Assembly (NCBI GenBank): GCA_025060635.1
Contig: JANXBN010000002.1
Location: 124,001-188,000, forward strand
Direction of reading: 5' to 3'
Source: Candidatus Kryptonium sp.
GTDB taxonomy: Bacteria > Bacteroidota > Ignavibacteria > Kryptoniales > Kryptoniaceae
Length of the DNA stretch: 64,000 bases
Of the stretch, positions 17,518 to 25,921 are shown one piece after another. The notes under the pieces were generated by a model. The model ran no database searches, was not told the DNA's origin, and worked only from the letters and a program-made list of their open reading frames with translations. The position numbers and the translations under genes are program-made. Position 1 is the first letter of the stretch. Every line of letters begins with the position of its first letter.

Positions 17518-18192
17518 TTATTTTTTCAGCTTAAACCTTATCGGTATCATTACCCGGACTTTAACAGGTTTACCACGCTGTTTTCCTGGTTTAAATTTTG
17601 CTTTCATAACCGCAGCGACAGCAGCTTCATCACATCCAGCGCCAATTCCTTTGACAACATCCGCCCTTACGACATTTCCATTCTCATCCACAAATGCCAT
17701 TACATAAACAGTTCCCTCAACCCCAGCTCTTATTGCAATTTCTGGATAAACAACATTTCGTTGAATTGACTCAAGACCACCAATTATCTCTGGCATTTCC
17801 TCAACAACCATAAAGAACTGCTCTTCAAAGGGTATATCTTCTTCTTTCTTTGTCAATTCCTCTTTCGGCGGTGGTGGAGCTACTTCCTTCGTGATATCAA
17901 GCTCCGAGCTTATGTCAATGTTGATATCCTCCAAAGCTTCATCACTTGGAGCTTCAATTGGGATTGGTGGTCTTGGTGGTGGCGGTGGTCTGTTTTCTTG
18001 TCTGGTTTGTGGAATTTCTTCAGGTTTAATTATCTCTTGCTCAACCGTCAAGAGTTTCTTCGCACGACCTATATCTTTCGGGAAGAATCTAAACGCAACA
18101 ATTGAAAGAAGCAAAGCAATCACAAGCCCAAGCTCAATCCACTTCCGCCACCTTAACCTTAAATCCGCCTCTGGCTTTTTGATGACTGGCAT
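17518..18192 (-). CDS. tonB: Energy transducer TonB
   Basis: A 224-residue protein linking the proton-motive force at the inner membrane to outer-membrane TonB-dependent receptors. One N-terminal transmembrane segment (ELGLVIALLLSIVAFRF, about residues 17-33) follows a basic cytoplasmic start. A proline-rich periplasmic spacer contains RPPPPPRPPIPIEAP, and the C-terminal TonB domain (about 135-224) has EGTVYVMAFVDENGNV and a final VRVMIPIRFKL strand. A strong Shine-Dalgarno GGAGG precedes the ATG on the minus strand. No exbB or exbD is adjacent. Confidence 0.93.
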   Translation of the reverse strand: MPVIKKPEADLRLRWRKWIELGLVIALLLSIVAFRFFPKDIGRAKKLLTVEQEIIKPEEIPQTRQENRPPPPPRPPIPIEAPSDEALEDINIDISSELDITKEVAPPPPKEELTKKEEDIPFEEQFFMVVEEMPEIIGGLESIQRNVVYPEIAIRAGVEGTVYVMAFVDENGNVVRADVVKGIGAGCDEAAVAAVMKAKFKPGKQRGKPVKVRVMIPIRFKLKK

Positions 18193-18233
18193 TTTAATTA
18201 ACCTCCAAGATAATTTTTTATAGTGCTGGTATT

Positions 18234-18262
18234 AAGTTAAAAAATTTGAAACAAATTTTCAA
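18234..18262 (-). promoter_or_regulatory. Candidate tonB promoter
   Basis: On the minus strand, TTGAAA (18262-18257) is 17 bases from TAACTT (18239-18234). The -35 box is half of a TTGAAA-n5-TTTCAA dyad (18246-18262). It lies about 42 bases upstream of the tonB ATG. This is an AT-rich region, so chance matches are possible. Confidence 0.4.
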
Positions 18263-18353
18263 GTTTAATTCAACCAAAGTTTCACTTCCATTTAAAATAA
18301 ACAAAAAACATTCAAAGATGTTTCTCAAAGCGATGAAATTAAAAATTTCTAAC

Positions 18354-18383
18354 TTGATTTGCTTTGTTAATTCTACTTAAATT
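18354..18383 (+). promoter_or_regulatory. Candidate promoter of the bd-type cytochrome pair
   Basis: TTGATT (18354-18359) is 18 bases from TAAATT (18378-18383), about 35 bases upstream of the ATG at 18419, which has a GGAG ribosome site. It is divergent from the tonB promoter; the 226-base region 18193-18418 holds no gene. Confidence 0.35.
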
Positions 18384-18418
18384 TATGACAAGTTCAAAAC
18401 AAAATTCGGAGTGCATCC

Positions 18419-19744
18419 ATGAACTATCCATTCTGGGATGTTCCGGTAATTGGTGGTGGAATTTTAATCGGTATAATTGCGATAATCCATGTCTTTGTCT
18501 CGCACTTTGCGGTGGGTGGAGGACTTTATTTGGCTTTGACAGAAAGAAAAGCAATTAAGGAAAACGATCAGAAGTTAATTGAATATTTAAAGAAGCATTC
18601 AAGATTTTTCCTCCTTTTAACTGTTGTATTAGGTGCTTTGTCAGGCGTTGGAATTTGGTTTTCTATCGGGCTTGTCCATCCATTGGCGACTTCAACTCTT
18701 ATTCATAGCTTCGTTTTTGGATGGGCAATTGAATGGGTATTTTTTATAGTTGAAATTTCAGCAATTTTAATTTACTATGCAACGTGGGATAAACTTGATC
18801 CAAAAACACACAACATAATTGGTTGGATCTATTTCGCAGGTGCATATCTTAGCCTTGTGATTATCAATGGTATATTGACATTTATGCTCACTTCTGGTGG
18901 TTGGATTAATATTCCGTTTACTGAAGCATCAAAGAAATTCTGGGCTGGCTTTTTCAATCCTTCATACTTCCCATCGCTTTTCATTAGAACAGGTGTAACT
19001 TTAGCGCTTGCTGGTTTGTATTCTCTGATAACTGCAACTCGTTTGAAAGATGAAGAATTAAGAACGAAGCTTGTTCAGTATTCTGGAAAGTGGCTTATTC
19101 CAGCATTTATCCTAATTCCTACTGCTGGAATTTGGTATATCTTGGTTATTCCACCGCTTGCTCGCGTGATAATTACTGGTGGAGCTCCAGCTGTCACAAT
19201 TTTCGCTGGGTTAAGCATATTGTTCTCTGTCATTATAGCCTTATTCTCCTGGCTTGGTCCGATTAAAACACCAAAGCAAACATCTTTTGCTTTCGCTCTT
19301 GGACTTCTTGTCATGGGATTCTTAGTTACCGCTGTAACTGAGTGGATGCGAGAGGCAATAAGAAAGCCATACATAATTTATGACTATATGTATTCAAACT
19401 CCGTTATTAAAGCTCACGCTGATAAGATAAATGAAATTGGATCCCTAAAATTTGCCAAATGGGTTACAGTTAAAGAAGTAACAGAGGAAAATATGTTGAA
19501 AGCAGGGGAGGAAATTTTCAAAATTCAGTGTCAGAGTTGCCATACAATTGATGGTTATAATGGGATAAAGAAACTTATTAGTGGATGGAGCGAAGATTAC
19601 ATTGATCTTCAACTTCAATATCTTGATATGCTAAAGGGATTCATGCCACCGTTTTTTGGAACTGAACAAGAAAGAAAAGCCCTTGCGAAATGGCTTTATA
19701 ATTTGAACAATGAGGAAAAAACAAAATATGGGTTTGGAAAATGA
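18419..19744 (+). CDS. Cytochrome bd-superfamily subunit I (CydA-like) with C-terminal cytochrome c domain
   Basis: A 441-residue membrane protein with about nine helices and a C-terminal c-type domain. CydA-like marks: IIHVFVSHFAVGGG with His24 and His29 in helix 1, the Glu pair in AIEWVFFIVEISAI followed by ATWDKL (compare the CydA pattern ending FGWDRL), and REAIRKPYIIYDYMYSNS, a relative of the GRQPWVVYG quinol-loop motif. At about residue 362 lies CQSCH, a heme c site, with FMPPF as a possible Met ligand. This architecture fits the quinol-site-divergent bd relatives with heme c (OR-C type), so the donor may be cytochrome c or quinol. It overlaps the next gene by four bases. Confidence 0.8.
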   Translation: MNYPFWDVPVIGGGILIGIIAIIHVFVSHFAVGGGLYLALTERKAIKENDQKLIEYLKKHSRFFLLLTVVLGALSGVGIWFSIGLVHPLATSTLIHSFVFGWAIEWVFFIVEISAILIYYATWDKLDPKTHNIIGWIYFAGAYLSLVIINGILTFMLTSGGWINIPFTEASKKFWAGFFNPSYFPSLFIRTGVTLALAGLYSLITATRLKDEELRTKLVQYSGKWLIPAFILIPTAGIWYILVIPPLARVIITGGAPAVTIFAGLSILFSVIIALFSWLGPIKTPKQTSFAFALGLLVMGFLVTAVTEWMREAIRKPYIIYDYMYSNSVIKAHADKINEIGSLKFAKWVTVKEVTEENMLKAGEEIFKIQCQSCHTIDGYNGIKKLISGWSEDYIDLQLQYLDMLKGFMPPFFGTEQERKALAKWLYNLNNEEKTKYGFGK

Positions 19745-20856
19745 ATCAACAAATCATAATACCAGAACCAGATCCAATACCTTTGCCAGCACCATTTTGG
19801 CTTTTAAAATTTTTGCTTGTTTTGACCTTTATACTTCATATAATTGCAATGAATTTTGCTCTTGGCGGAGGTATAATTGCTGGAATCACTGATTTGATCG
19901 GTAGAAAAAAGAACAGTCAATTTCATCTTAATCTCGCTCGTTCTCTTTCAAAAATGCTTCCAATAGCTACTGCCTTCACTATAACGCTTGGAATTGCACC
20001 ATTGTTGTTTCTCCAGGTGCTTTACGGACAATACTTTTACACATCTTCAATTATTATCGCTTGGCCCTGGTTGAGCGTTATTTTGCTTTTCCTGATTGGT
20101 TATTATGGATATTATATCTATCAGTTCAATTTTGAGAAATTGCAAGGTGTAAGAGCTTGGATTGTTCTTGGGAGCGCAATTTTGTTTGCGATAATTGGGC
20201 TTATATATACAAATAACCTTGTTTTGATGTTAACACCTGAGAAGTGGGCTCAAAAGTATTTTGCAAATCCACATGGGACTAACCTTAATTTTGATGATCC
20301 AACTGTAATCCCAAGATATCTGCATTTCTTTGTTGCATCTATCGCAGTTGCTGGTTTACTCGTGTTAATTTATGGACTTGTTAAATTGAAAGCAGATGAA
20401 AAATTTGGAAGATGGGCAATTAGATATGGTGGCTTGTGGTTTGTCATTGGGACAGTTGTTCAATATGCGGTTGGGATATGGTTTTTGCTTGCTTTAAGAA
20501 GAGAACATATGATGCTGTTTATGGGTGATAATGTTTTTGCAACTGTTGTTTTTGGTGTTTCTGTTTTACTGTCGCTTATAAGTTTGATTCTAATTTTATT
20601 GTCTTTCAACGCTCAAAACCCAAAGATACTCTCAATTTCCGGTATAGCTATGCTTTTCCTGACAATAGTTGGTATGTCCATAATGCGCGATGTCTTAAGA
20701 GATGCCTATCTCAAAGATTATTTCAATCCGGAACAATTTACGGTTGAACCTCAAATTTCTGTCCTTATAGTTTTTGCTGTTGTTTTTGTTGCTGGTTTGA
20801 TCACAGTTGGATATATGCTATCTAAAGTTCTAAAGGCAAAACCGGCAACTACTTAA
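19741..20856 (+). CDS. CydA-related polytopic partner subunit
   Basis: A 371-residue membrane protein with about nine helices and no CXXCH. Its first helix, FILHIIAMNFALGGG, aligns with that of the upstream gene (IIHVFVSHFAVGGG): His33 matches His24, while the second His is Asn38. Near the C-terminus MRDVLRDAYLKDYF resembles the partner's MREAIRKPYIIYDYM. The two genes are therefore divergent paralogues that probably form a heterodimer in the cytoplasmic membrane, comparable to paired CydA-type subunits. The ATGA overlap implies coupled translation. The heme content of this subunit is uncertain. A terminator follows directly. Confidence 0.72.
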   Translation: MNQQIIIPEPDPIPLPAPFWLLKFLLVLTFILHIIAMNFALGGGIIAGITDLIGRKKNSQFHLNLARSLSKMLPIATAFTITLGIAPLLFLQVLYGQYFYTSSIIIAWPWLSVILLFLIGYYGYYIYQFNFEKLQGVRAWIVLGSAILFAIIGLIYTNNLVLMLTPEKWAQKYFANPHGTNLNFDDPTVIPRYLHFFVASIAVAGLLVLIYGLVKLKADEKFGRWAIRYGGLWFVIGTVVQYAVGIWFLLALRREHMMLFMGDNVFATVVFGVSVLLSLISLILILLSFNAQNPKILSISGIAMLFLTIVGMSIMRDVLRDAYLKDYFNPEQFTVEPQISVLIVFAVVFVAGLITVGYMLSKVLKAKPATT

Positions 20857-20867
20857 AAATAAATTAA

Positions 20868-20896
20868 CCCCGAGGGCTAAACCTCGGGTTTTTTTT
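20868..20896 (+). terminator. Rho-independent terminator after the bd-type pair
   Basis: Stem CCCGAGG (20869-20875) with CCTCGGG (20882-20888), 6-base loop, followed by eight T (20889-20896). It lies 12 bases after the stop and immediately before the 3' end of the convergent peptidase gene. Confidence 0.9.
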
Positions 20897-20899
20897 AAT

Positions 20900-23800
20900 T
20901 TAAAAAGTTTTCTCAAATCCGACTACCCATCTGAACTTTAATCTCTTTTCTCCACTTACAGGATGGCTTACATAGATGGGGAAATCAATTCTTATTGCAT
21001 CAAACCTGATTTCGGAAAACAAATTTGTTATTTGTGAAAGCTCTCCAAACACATCACTTCTTATCCCAAAGCCGAAATCGTATTTTATATCTCTTAAGCT
21101 CGCCCTTTGATTCTGACCCCAAAGTTTGCCAGCATCAAAGAAAATTGCCGTTTTGAAAAGAGAACCAATAGCAGGCAAATTCTTAACAAATGGGAAAAGG
21201 GTCGGGAAGCTTAACTCAACATTTAATGAATATATCCTATCTTCTGAAATGTTTTGGTCAATATATCCACGCAATCCGGCACCTCCAAACGGTTGAATGT
21301 GTTTTCTGAAATCCCCAGGGAAGATTTTGCTTCTATAAAGCGGTTTGTAAAATTGCTCAATTGGCGATGATGTCGCAATGAAAAATTTTGTTTGCGCAGG
21401 GATTGAGCCATTACCATATCCAGCAAACAATCTAACTGCAAATCTATAACCCGAAGCGATGTGAAATGTTTGAATAATATCTGAGTGGATTTTTGAATAA
21501 TTAAAATCGCTCAAAACAGTTGAAGATTCAAGGAAAATAGAAAATCTTGTTTGCCATTTTTCGCCATAATTAAAATAGGTATAGCCAGCGATGATTCTCG
21601 TTAATCTTCCAGCATCCCATTTATAAATCTGATCCACATAATCATTTTTCAACGATCTTAAAAGTTGAATTCTGAAGTTAAAACCATGAATTGGTGGAAT
21701 TGTCAATGTTCGTGAAAATTGTTTTCTAAATTCAAAACTTCCAGAATATCTACCTTCAATTTTGAGTATCTCCATTTCTGCAAATGTGTTTTTGCTAATT
21801 TCAAAGGGAATCCTTCTGCTAGCATTGAAGTAAAAATCAAATTCATTTGATCTCGTTCCGTAGAGAACCCAAAATTTATGTGAAATAATATCATCAAGAT
21901 AAGCCCCATTTGACTTTAACCCTGCTTTGAATCCATCAATTATATTATACCAAATTGAAGGTCTCCATCTTATCCAATAAGCATCAAGAGGAGCGAGCAA
22001 TTGCGTCAAAGCGATCGTGTTGTCAAAAGAAATTTTTACCTTAGGAAATGGGTATGTGTTGTTTAATCTATTTATGTCTGAAATCCTCAAATCTGGATTT
22101 ATCTCTGCTGAGATGGGTTTAGAGGGAAGTTCAATTTTTATTTCGTTTTCCCATTCATCATTAAGCCAAATGTCAACAGGAATTTTTATATTTTGGGTTT
22201 CACCATTTTTCATTTTTATGGCGATGTCAAGAGGCATAATTGCTCTTCCATATCTTGCGATCTTAATGCTTGTTTCATAAACTTCATTACCATTCTTTTG
22301 GATCATTTTTGAATTCATAGATTTTATCCCATAATCGCAAGTGTAAGTTTTGTAAAACCATTGATCAAAAAACCACCTTAAATCTCTACCACTTATTTCC
22401 ATTGCAAGATTGAAAAAGTCATCTGGATATGGGCGTTTTAATTTCCATCTGTTGTAGTATTCTTTCATTAATTGTGAAAAGATTGAATCCCCAAGGACAT
22501 ATTGTAACATGAATATAACTGAAGCTGTTTTGGGATAGAAAGCTGTTGTCGCAGGATAATTCTCAAGCCAGTAATCTGCATGTGTTAATATCGGCTCTTC
22601 ATAACCAGTCTTTGCAAGCATTAGATACTGGCGCTGGTTGCTTTCTCTTTCATCGGTTGAAATTCCAATTGAGCGAATATACCATTGCTCGTGATCAAGA
22701 AGATTATTCTTTTTCCCATAGTATTCTTCAAAAGCAAGAGTTGTGATAAATGTAGTGAAACCCTCATCCATAAATGCAAACTCTGTTTCGTTGCTATTAA
22801 TCATCATTGGATACCATTGATGTCCAAGTTCGTGAACTATGACTCCAAATAATCCTCTATAAGGTGAGTTTGTAATGTCGTGCCCAATGAAGACGATTCC
22901 TGGATATTCCATTCCACCTCGGACCGCAAAGCTTGACATAACAAACGCATTTGGGTAAAGATATAAACCAAAGTTCTCGCTAAAAAATTTTATGGCATGT
23001 AAAGAAAAAGCAACCGCTGAATCTTTCCAGTTCTTTTCATTTTCTTTAAAGTAAAGCGCATGAATCATAACTCCACCATGCGGATGTTTATCATTTTTCC
23101 AAAACGCGGCATCCCAAATATATTTCTCGTAAGCACTAAATGCGAAATCACGGACATCTTTAGCTATGAATTTCCAAGTCACATAATTTGTTTTCTCATC
23201 CTCTTTTATCTTTCTGTCTGAAAAATCAGCAATGCGATAGATTTTTTCAGGATTATTTCTTGCTTCTTCAAGTTTTTTGAGCACTGAATCAGGTAGAACT
23301 TCATCATAGTTTACAAGCTCACCGCTACCAGTGACTATGAAACTTTTAGGGATTTCAATTTCTACCTCAAAATCTCCATAATCATTGTGAAATTCGCCTG
23401 TTCCAATATATTGATCTTTATGCCATCCATATTTATCGTAAACGGCGATTTGTGGATACCATTGTGCGATATCAAAACATCTATTGCTTACCCCTGTTCT
23501 CATTCCAGGACCTGGTGGTATTTCAGCTTCCCATTCAATTTTAAAGATAGATTTTTCATTTGTTTTTAACGGCTGAGGTAAATTTGCCTCAAGAATAGTA
23601 TCGTCAATCTTATAATCAAGTGGCGTCTCTTTGTTGTTTAAAACGATTGAAAAATTTTTAAGTAGAACGCCTTTATATTCTTTTTCTTTATTTAGCCGAG
23701 CATACATTTTCCTTTTCTCGGCGTATTTCCAACCATGGCTATTCTTTTTGAAGATATTCCAGTATAATCTAAAATAAACCTTATCAATCTGATCTGGAGA

Positions 23801-23968
23801 ATTGTTGGTATAAATCAGTGTTTCCGAACCTATAAGTATTTTTTTATCCGGGTCAAGTCGGACTTTAATTTTGTAATGAACATGTTGTTGCCAGTAGTTT
23901 GAGATCTGGGATGGGAAAGATTGATGAAGGGGCAAGAGTGTGAGGAGTATAATTATTAGATTTCTCAT
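20900..23968 (-). CDS. M1-family metallopeptidase fused to a C-terminal outer-membrane beta-barrel
   Basis: A 1022-residue protein with a signal peptide (NLIIILLTLLPLHQSFPSQ). The N-terminal two thirds form an M1 aminopeptidase: zinc site HELGHQWYPMM plus the third ligand in FMDEGFTTF, giving HExxH-x18-E, and an exopeptidase-type motif RGGMEYPG. From about residue 640 to the end the sequence becomes beta-rich, with GGAGLRGYIDQN (the GG-x-x-LRGY signature of surface-antigen/BamA-type barrels) and a terminal phenylalanine. It is probably an outer-membrane-anchored aminopeptidase. The family of each half is recognisable; surface orientation is inferred. Monocistronic on the minus strand, divergent from rimP. 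Confidence 0.87.
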   Translation of the reverse strand: MRNLIIILLTLLPLHQSFPSQISNYWQQHVHYKIKVRLDPDKKILIGSETLIYTNNSPDQIDKVYFRLYWNIFKKNSHGWKYAEKRKMYARLNKEKEYKGVLLKNFSIVLNNKETPLDYKIDDTILEANLPQPLKTNEKSIFKIEWEAEIPPGPGMRTGVSNRCFDIAQWYPQIAVYDKYGWHKDQYIGTGEFHNDYGDFEVEIEIPKSFIVTGSGELVNYDEVLPDSVLKKLEEARNNPEKIYRIADFSDRKIKEDEKTNYVTWKFIAKDVRDFAFSAYEKYIWDAAFWKNDKHPHGGVMIHALYFKENEKNWKDSAVAFSLHAIKFFSENFGLYLYPNAFVMSSFAVRGGMEYPGIVFIGHDITNSPYRGLFGVIVHELGHQWYPMMINSNETEFAFMDEGFTTFITTLAFEEYYGKKNNLLDHEQWYIRSIGISTDERESNQRQYLMLAKTGYEEPILTHADYWLENYPATTAFYPKTASVIFMLQYVLGDSIFSQLMKEYYNRWKLKRPYPDDFFNLAMEISGRDLRWFFDQWFYKTYTCDYGIKSMNSKMIQKNGNEVYETSIKIARYGRAIMPLDIAIKMKNGETQNIKIPVDIWLNDEWENEIKIELPSKPISAEINPDLRISDINRLNNTYPFPKVKISFDNTIALTQLLAPLDAYWIRWRPSIWYNIIDGFKAGLKSNGAYLDDIISHKFWVLYGTRSNEFDFYFNASRRIPFEISKNTFAEMEILKIEGRYSGSFEFRKQFSRTLTIPPIHGFNFRIQLLRSLKNDYVDQIYKWDAGRLTRIIAGYTYFNYGEKWQTRFSIFLESSTVLSDFNYSKIHSDIIQTFHIASGYRFAVRLFAGYGNGSIPAQTKFFIATSSPIEQFYKPLYRSKIFPGDFRKHIQPFGGAGLRGYIDQNISEDRIYSLNVELSFPTLFPFVKNLPAIGSLFKTAIFFDAGKLWGQNQRASLRDIKYDFGFGIRSDVFGELSQITNLFSEIRFDAIRIDFPIYVSHPVSGEKRLKFRWVVGFEKTF

Positions 23969-24042
23969 TTTTTGTTTCGTTTTTATTTTTACAGACGAAG
24001 GTTTAAATAGCGTGTTTCAATTTAAAGTTTTAAGCGCCTAAT

Positions 24043-24071
24043 TTGCAAATTGTGGCGGATTTTTTTATATT
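24043..24071 (+). promoter_or_regulatory. Candidate promoter of the rimP-nusA-infB operon
   Basis: TTGCAA (24043-24048), 17-base spacer, TATATT (24066-24071). Transcription would start near 24078, upstream of the leader hairpin. The spacer and -10 area closely resemble the candidate tkt promoter at 33568-33596. Confidence 0.5.
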
Positions 24072-24095
24072 TTTTAAAAACTTTAAAACATCCAC

Positions 24096-24123
24096 AGTGG
24101 GCTAAAAACCCACTATTTTTTTT
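24096..24123 (+). promoter_or_regulatory. Terminator-like hairpin in the rimP leader (possible attenuator)
   Basis: Stem AGTGGG (24096-24101) with CCCACT (24109-24114), 7-base loop, then A and eight T (24116-24123). The T run ends one base before the rimP ATG at 24125. No plus-strand gene precedes it for more than 3 kb and the neighbouring peptidase gene diverges, so the element cannot end an upstream gene. This suggests attenuation of the translation-factor operon. A rimP leader with a terminator is known in gammaproteobacteria. Confidence 0.6.
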
Positions 24124-24124
24124 G

Positions 24125-24592
24125 ATGATGAATATTGAAGAAATCAAGTCCAAGCTCCACGAAATAATTACGCCAATAGTTGAAAGCTCAGGTGCTTATT
24201 TAGTTGATATCAATTTGAAGGGCGTTGGGAAAAAGCTAACTGTAGAGGTACTTGTTGATACCGATGATGGGATTACGATTAAAAAATGTGAGGAGATAAG
24301 TAGGAAAATTTCAGACGCTCTTGACTTTCACGATCTTATACCTGGAAGTTATCGCTTGGAGGTATCGTCGCCTGGTGTTGGAAATCCGTTTAAGGTCAAA
24401 AGACAATACTTTACAAACATTGGGAGATTCCTCAGAGTTAAGTATATTGATGAGACAACTGGGCAAGTGCGCGAAGTGTTGGGTAAACTTACAACAGCGG
24501 GAGACGAAACAATTGAGTTGTTAATTGAAGGAAATTTAATTGTATTAAAATACGGACAAATTATTGAATCTAAAACTGAAATTGTTTGGTAA
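24125..24592 (+). CDS. rimP: Ribosome maturation factor RimP
   Basis: A 155-residue 30S assembly factor. The N-terminal alpha/beta domain has ESSGAYLVDINLKGVGKKLTVEVLVDTDDGI and the conserved SPGVGNPF, followed by the C-terminal SH3-like domain. The frame extends upstream to 24050, but homology starts at MMNIEEIKSKL, so ATG 24125 (or 24128) is the start. No Shine-Dalgarno precedes it; the leader hairpin's T run does. First gene of the rimP-nusA-infB-rbfA-truB-ribF operon. Confidence 0.93.
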   Translation: MMNIEEIKSKLHEIITPIVESSGAYLVDINLKGVGKKLTVEVLVDTDDGITIKKCEEISRKISDALDFHDLIPGSYRLEVSSPGVGNPFKVKRQYFTNIGRFLRVKYIDETTGQVREVLGKLTTAGDETIELLIEGNLIVLKYGQIIESKTEIVW

Positions 24593-24616
24593 AATTAAAA
24601 TCCAGAAGGTGAAATT

Positions 24617-25900
24617 ATGAATCGGGAAGTAGTTGAAGCATTCACACAACTCGCAAAAGAGAAAAAAATTGAAAAGGATAAAATCGCCTTTATACTTGAA
24701 GATGTTTTTAAAACGCTCATGAGGAAAAAATACGGTGAGAACGCCGAATTTGACATAATTGTTAATATGGAGCGAGGCGATATTGAAATTTTTCTGATTA
24801 AAGATATAGTTGATGTTGTAAGGGATCCAGTAAGGGAAGTGTCGCTTGAAAAGGCAAAAGAATCGGATCCCACACTTGAACTTGGTGAAAAGTTTGCAGA
24901 AAGAATTGAAGTAAAAGATTTTGGCTTGAGGTTGATATCTCAAGCAAAGCATTTGTTTATTCAGAGGCTGAGCGAATATGAGCGTGATTCAATTATGAGA
25001 GAGTATGAATCATATAAAGGTGAAATTTTGATAGGTGAGGTTTATCAAGTTTATATGGGGAAAGATGGAAAACCTGAATTAGTTCTTTTGATGCATAATA
25101 AAAATGAGATGATATTGCCACGAAGCGAGATGATCCCTGATGAGAGATATAGAAAGAACGAAAGTTTAAGAGTTCTCGTTAAGGAAGTCAAACCACCAAG
25201 CTTCAAAGATGAAAGAAGAGGTGCTGGTCCACAGATTATAGTTTCAAGAGCTGATCCTCAATTTTTGGTAAAATTATTTGAACTTGAGATACCAGAGGTT
25301 TACGATGGTATAGTTATAATAGAAAGCGTAGCCAGGATACCCGGCAAGAAATCAAAGATTGCGGTTGCCTCAACCGATGAAAGAGTAGATCCAGTTGGAG
25401 CATGTGTTGGGATGAAAGGAGTCAGAATTCATTCCATAGTTAAGGAGCTTAACAATGAGAACATAGATGTAATTGCATACAGCGCTGATCCAGCAATCTA
25501 TGTTGCGAGGGCTCTACAACCTGCAAAACCGAAGGGAGTTGAAATTGACCCGAAGGAGAAAAGGGCAATAGTTTATGTGCCACCTGAAGAAGTTGCAACT
25601 GCAATTGGAGATGAAGGTATAAATGTCAAACTAGCTTCTATGTTAACTGGATATAACATTGAGGTTATTTCAACTGAAGGAGAAAAGAAAGATGTCCAAA
25701 AAATTATTCGTCTGTCTGATTTGAAAGATCAAATTGGAGAGGAAATTTACCAACGCCTTAAGGACGCCGGAATTGAAACAAACAGAGATTATCTTGCTCT
25801 ATCGGATGAAAACATAAAGTCAATTCTTTCAGGTTTACAGGGAGTTGATGAGAGAAAGATAAAAAGATTGAGAAATATAATAAGAAAAGCTTCAAGATAA
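24617..25900 (+). CDS. nusA: Transcription termination/antitermination factor NusA
   Basis: A 427-residue RNA-polymerase-binding protein controlling pausing, termination and antitermination. Order: N-terminal RNAP-binding domain (1-130), S1 domain (about 135-205, GEVYQVYMGKDGKPELVLLMHNK), KH1 (about 225-285, CVGMKGVRIHSIVKEL) and KH2 (about 300-360, VYVPPEEVATAIGDEGINVKLAS), then one short helical HhH-like repeat. The two acidic repeats of E. coli NusA are not both present. A 24-base gap from rimP, with an AGAAGG-type ribosome site. It could itself act on the leader hairpin upstream of rimP. Confidence 0.96.
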   Translation: MNREVVEAFTQLAKEKKIEKDKIAFILEDVFKTLMRKKYGENAEFDIIVNMERGDIEIFLIKDIVDVVRDPVREVSLEKAKESDPTLELGEKFAERIEVKDFGLRLISQAKHLFIQRLSEYERDSIMREYESYKGEILIGEVYQVYMGKDGKPELVLLMHNKNEMILPRSEMIPDERYRKNESLRVLVKEVKPPSFKDERRGAGPQIIVSRADPQFLVKLFELEIPEVYDGIVIIESVARIPGKKSKIAVASTDERVDPVGACVGMKGVRIHSIVKELNNENIDVIAYSADPAIYVARALQPAKPKGVEIDPKEKRAIVYVPPEEVATAIGDEGINVKLASMLTGYNIEVISTEGEKKDVQKIIRLSDLKDQIGEEIYQRLKDAGIETNRDYLALSDENIKSILSGLQGVDERKIKRLRNIIRKASR

Positions 25901-25921
25901 CCTAAACAAACCGTAAAAGTC

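Noticed and set aside
18246-18262. TTGAAA-n5-TTTCAA dyad as an operator between tonB and the bd-type genes
   Set aside because: The arms are only six AT-rich bases, so a chance match is likely; kept only as part of a weak promoter call.
24050-24124. N-terminal extension of rimP reading through the leader hairpin
   Set aside because: The extension is encoded by the promoter/hairpin region and has no homology to RimP; the family starts at MMNIEEIK.
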